A DNA stretch of 12,966 bases, taken from contig JAKFWE010000145.1 of the NCBI GenBank assembly GCA_021732895.1, forward strand, positions 1 to 12,966, read 5' to 3'. Made by a program: the position numbers and the translations under genes. How positions within the stretch are numbered: position 1 is the first letter of the stretch; each line of letters begins with the position of its first letter. Below are positions 12,029-12,966 of the stretch, piece by piece. The stretch is from Allobosea sp. (lineage in GTDB: Bacteria; Pseudomonadota; Alphaproteobacteria; Rhizobiales; Beijerinckiaceae). The notes below the pieces were generated by a model. It was not told the origin of the DNA, ran no database searches, and saw only the letters and a list, made by a program, of their open reading frames with translations.

Positions 12029-12966
12029 ATGACGCCAGCAGCCCGCCTCAGCGCCGCCATCGAGGTGCTCGACGACATCGTCCAGCGCCGCCGGCCCGCT
12101 GTGGACGCCCTGAAGGATTGGGGCCTGTCGCGCCGCTTCGCCGGCTCGAAGGACCGCGCCGCCATCGCCTCGCTGGTCTACGACGCGCTGCGCCGGCGCG
12201 CCTCGTCGGCTTTCGCCATGGGCGCCGACAGCTCCCGCGCGCTCGTGCTCGGCATGCTGGCCGGCCTGCGCGGCCTCTCCGAGCCGGAGATCGCGCAACT
12301 CTGTTCTGGCGAGCAGCATGCGCCGGCGCCGCTCAGCGCGGCGGAAAGCGCCGAGCTCGCCGGCTTCGATCTCGCAGGCGCGCCCGACTGGGTGCGCGCC
12401 GACGTGCCGGAATGGCTCTGGCCCTCCTTCGTCGCGGGTTTCGGCGAGGCGGCGCCTGCCGAGGGGGCGGCGCTGGCTGGCCGCGCGGCGGTCGATATCC
12501 GCGTCAACCGGCTGAAGGCGGCGCGTGACGAGGTCCGGATGGCCCTCGATCACCTCTCGCCCGAGATCGGCGCCTTGTCGCCCGACGCGCTGCGCTTCCG
12601 GCCCGGGCCGGACGGGCGCGGCCCCTCGCTCCAGAGCGAGCCGGGCTTCTTCGACGGCGCATTCGAAATCCAGGACGAGGGCTCGCAGCTCGTCACGCTC
12701 CTGTCAGGCGCCAAGCCGGGCGACACCGTGATCGACCTGTGCGCCGGCGCCGGCGGCAAGACGCTGGCTCTGGCGGCGCTGATGGCCAATCGCGGACGCC
12801 TGGTCGCGACCGATCTCGACAGCCGCCGGCTCGCCCCTCTGCACGACCGGCTGGCGCGCAGCGGCGCCGGCATCGTCGAGATCCGCATCCCGCGCTCGCG
12901 CGGCCACGAGCCGCTGGCAGATCTCGCCGGCCAGGCCGATCTGGTGCTGGTCGATGCGCCCTGCAC
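12029..12966 (+). CDS. RsmB/NOP-family SAM-dependent RNA (cytosine-5) methyltransferase, 3' end outside window
   Basis: The first 312 or so residues of an RsmB-like enzyme that would methylate C5 of a cytosine in rRNA. The N-terminal region (about 1-135) is a helical domain seen in alphaproteobacterial members (RLSAAIEVLDDIVQRRRPA, then GSKDRAAIASLVYDALRRR). The RNA-binding linker includes DIRVNRLKA. The catalytic domain follows: FEIQDEGSQLV just before it, SAM-binding motif I VIDLCAGAGGKTLALAA near 234-250, acidic ATDLDSRRL (motif II), and VDAPC (motif IV) at the window edge, whose cysteine helps release the product. The catalytic motif VI cysteine is not in view. The ATG at 12029 has no purine-rich ribosome site and is overlapped by the TGA of a 6-codon frame starting at 12012. 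Confidence 0.88.
   Translation, partial: MTPAARLSAAIEVLDDIVQRRRPAVDALKDWGLSRRFAGSKDRAAIASLVYDALRRRASSAFAMGADSSRALVLGMLAGLRGLSEPEIAQLCSGEQHAPAPLSAAESAELAGFDLAGAPDWVRADVPEWLWPSFVAGFGEAAPAEGAALAGRAAVDIRVNRLKAARDEVRMALDHLSPEIGALSPDALRFRPGPDGRGPSLQSEPGFFDGAFEIQDEGSQLVTLLSGAKPGDTVIDLCAGAGGKTLALAALMANRGRLVATDLDSRRLAPLHDRLARSGAGIVEIRIPRSRGHEPLADLAGQADLVLVDAPC

Overview
The window is about 13 kb of very GC-rich, densely coding chromosome from an alphaproteobacterium. An AapJQMP-type general amino-acid ABC transporter, an ArnT/GT2/LAB_N-like envelope locus, a DUF6356 protein, and near-consensus sigma-54, EcfG-like and PhoB-like sites all point to Hyphomicrobiales, and a Bosea-like organism seems likely. 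That placement is inferred from gene content and codon use; no rRNA or marker gene is present. I see no tRNA, rRNA, CRISPR array, insertion sequence or prophage.

Layout. (a) 1-1427, plus strand: the 3' end of a probable family-39 glycosyltransferase, a family-2 glycosyltransferase and a LAB_N membrane protein, resembling lipid-carrier or lipid A sugar-modification clusters. (b) 1432-2622, minus strand: metC, a PLP-dependent cystathionine beta-lyase, convergent with (a) across a 4-nt gap. (c) 2861-8603, plus strand: two tandem periplasmic binding-protein genes (aapJ-like) followed by aapQ, aapM and aapP. A strong intrinsic terminator closes the first aapJ, and a candidate sigma-54 promoter opens the second aapJ-QMP unit. 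(d) 8770-9556, plus strand: two paralogous genes for small secreted proteins that are about one third arginine, of unknown function. (e) 9635-11138, minus strand: a secreted glycerophosphodiester phosphodiesterase preceded by a possible Pho box, and a DUF6356 protein. (f) 11259-11735, plus strand: an Lrp/AsnC regulator. (g) 11758-11898, minus strand: a 46-residue lipoprotein. (h) 12029 to the end, plus strand: the start of an RsmB/NOP-type RNA methyltransferase, cut by the window edge.

How it works together. The central theme is amino-acid uptake. Two binding proteins (about 76 % identical by hand count, fully identical over their last 49 residues) probably feed one membrane complex. The long hairpin between aapJ and aapQ would favour more binding protein than permease. 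MetC could use imported sulfur amino acids, and the Lrp-type regulator nearby may sense amino acids, but neither link is shown by the sequence.

The points most worth a second look are the paralogous aapJ pair with its homogenised 3' ends and separate promoter, the arginine-rich secreted pair, the candidate Pho box and the EF-hand-like loop of the phosphodiesterase. None of these proves a new system; the arginine-rich pair is the least explained by known families.
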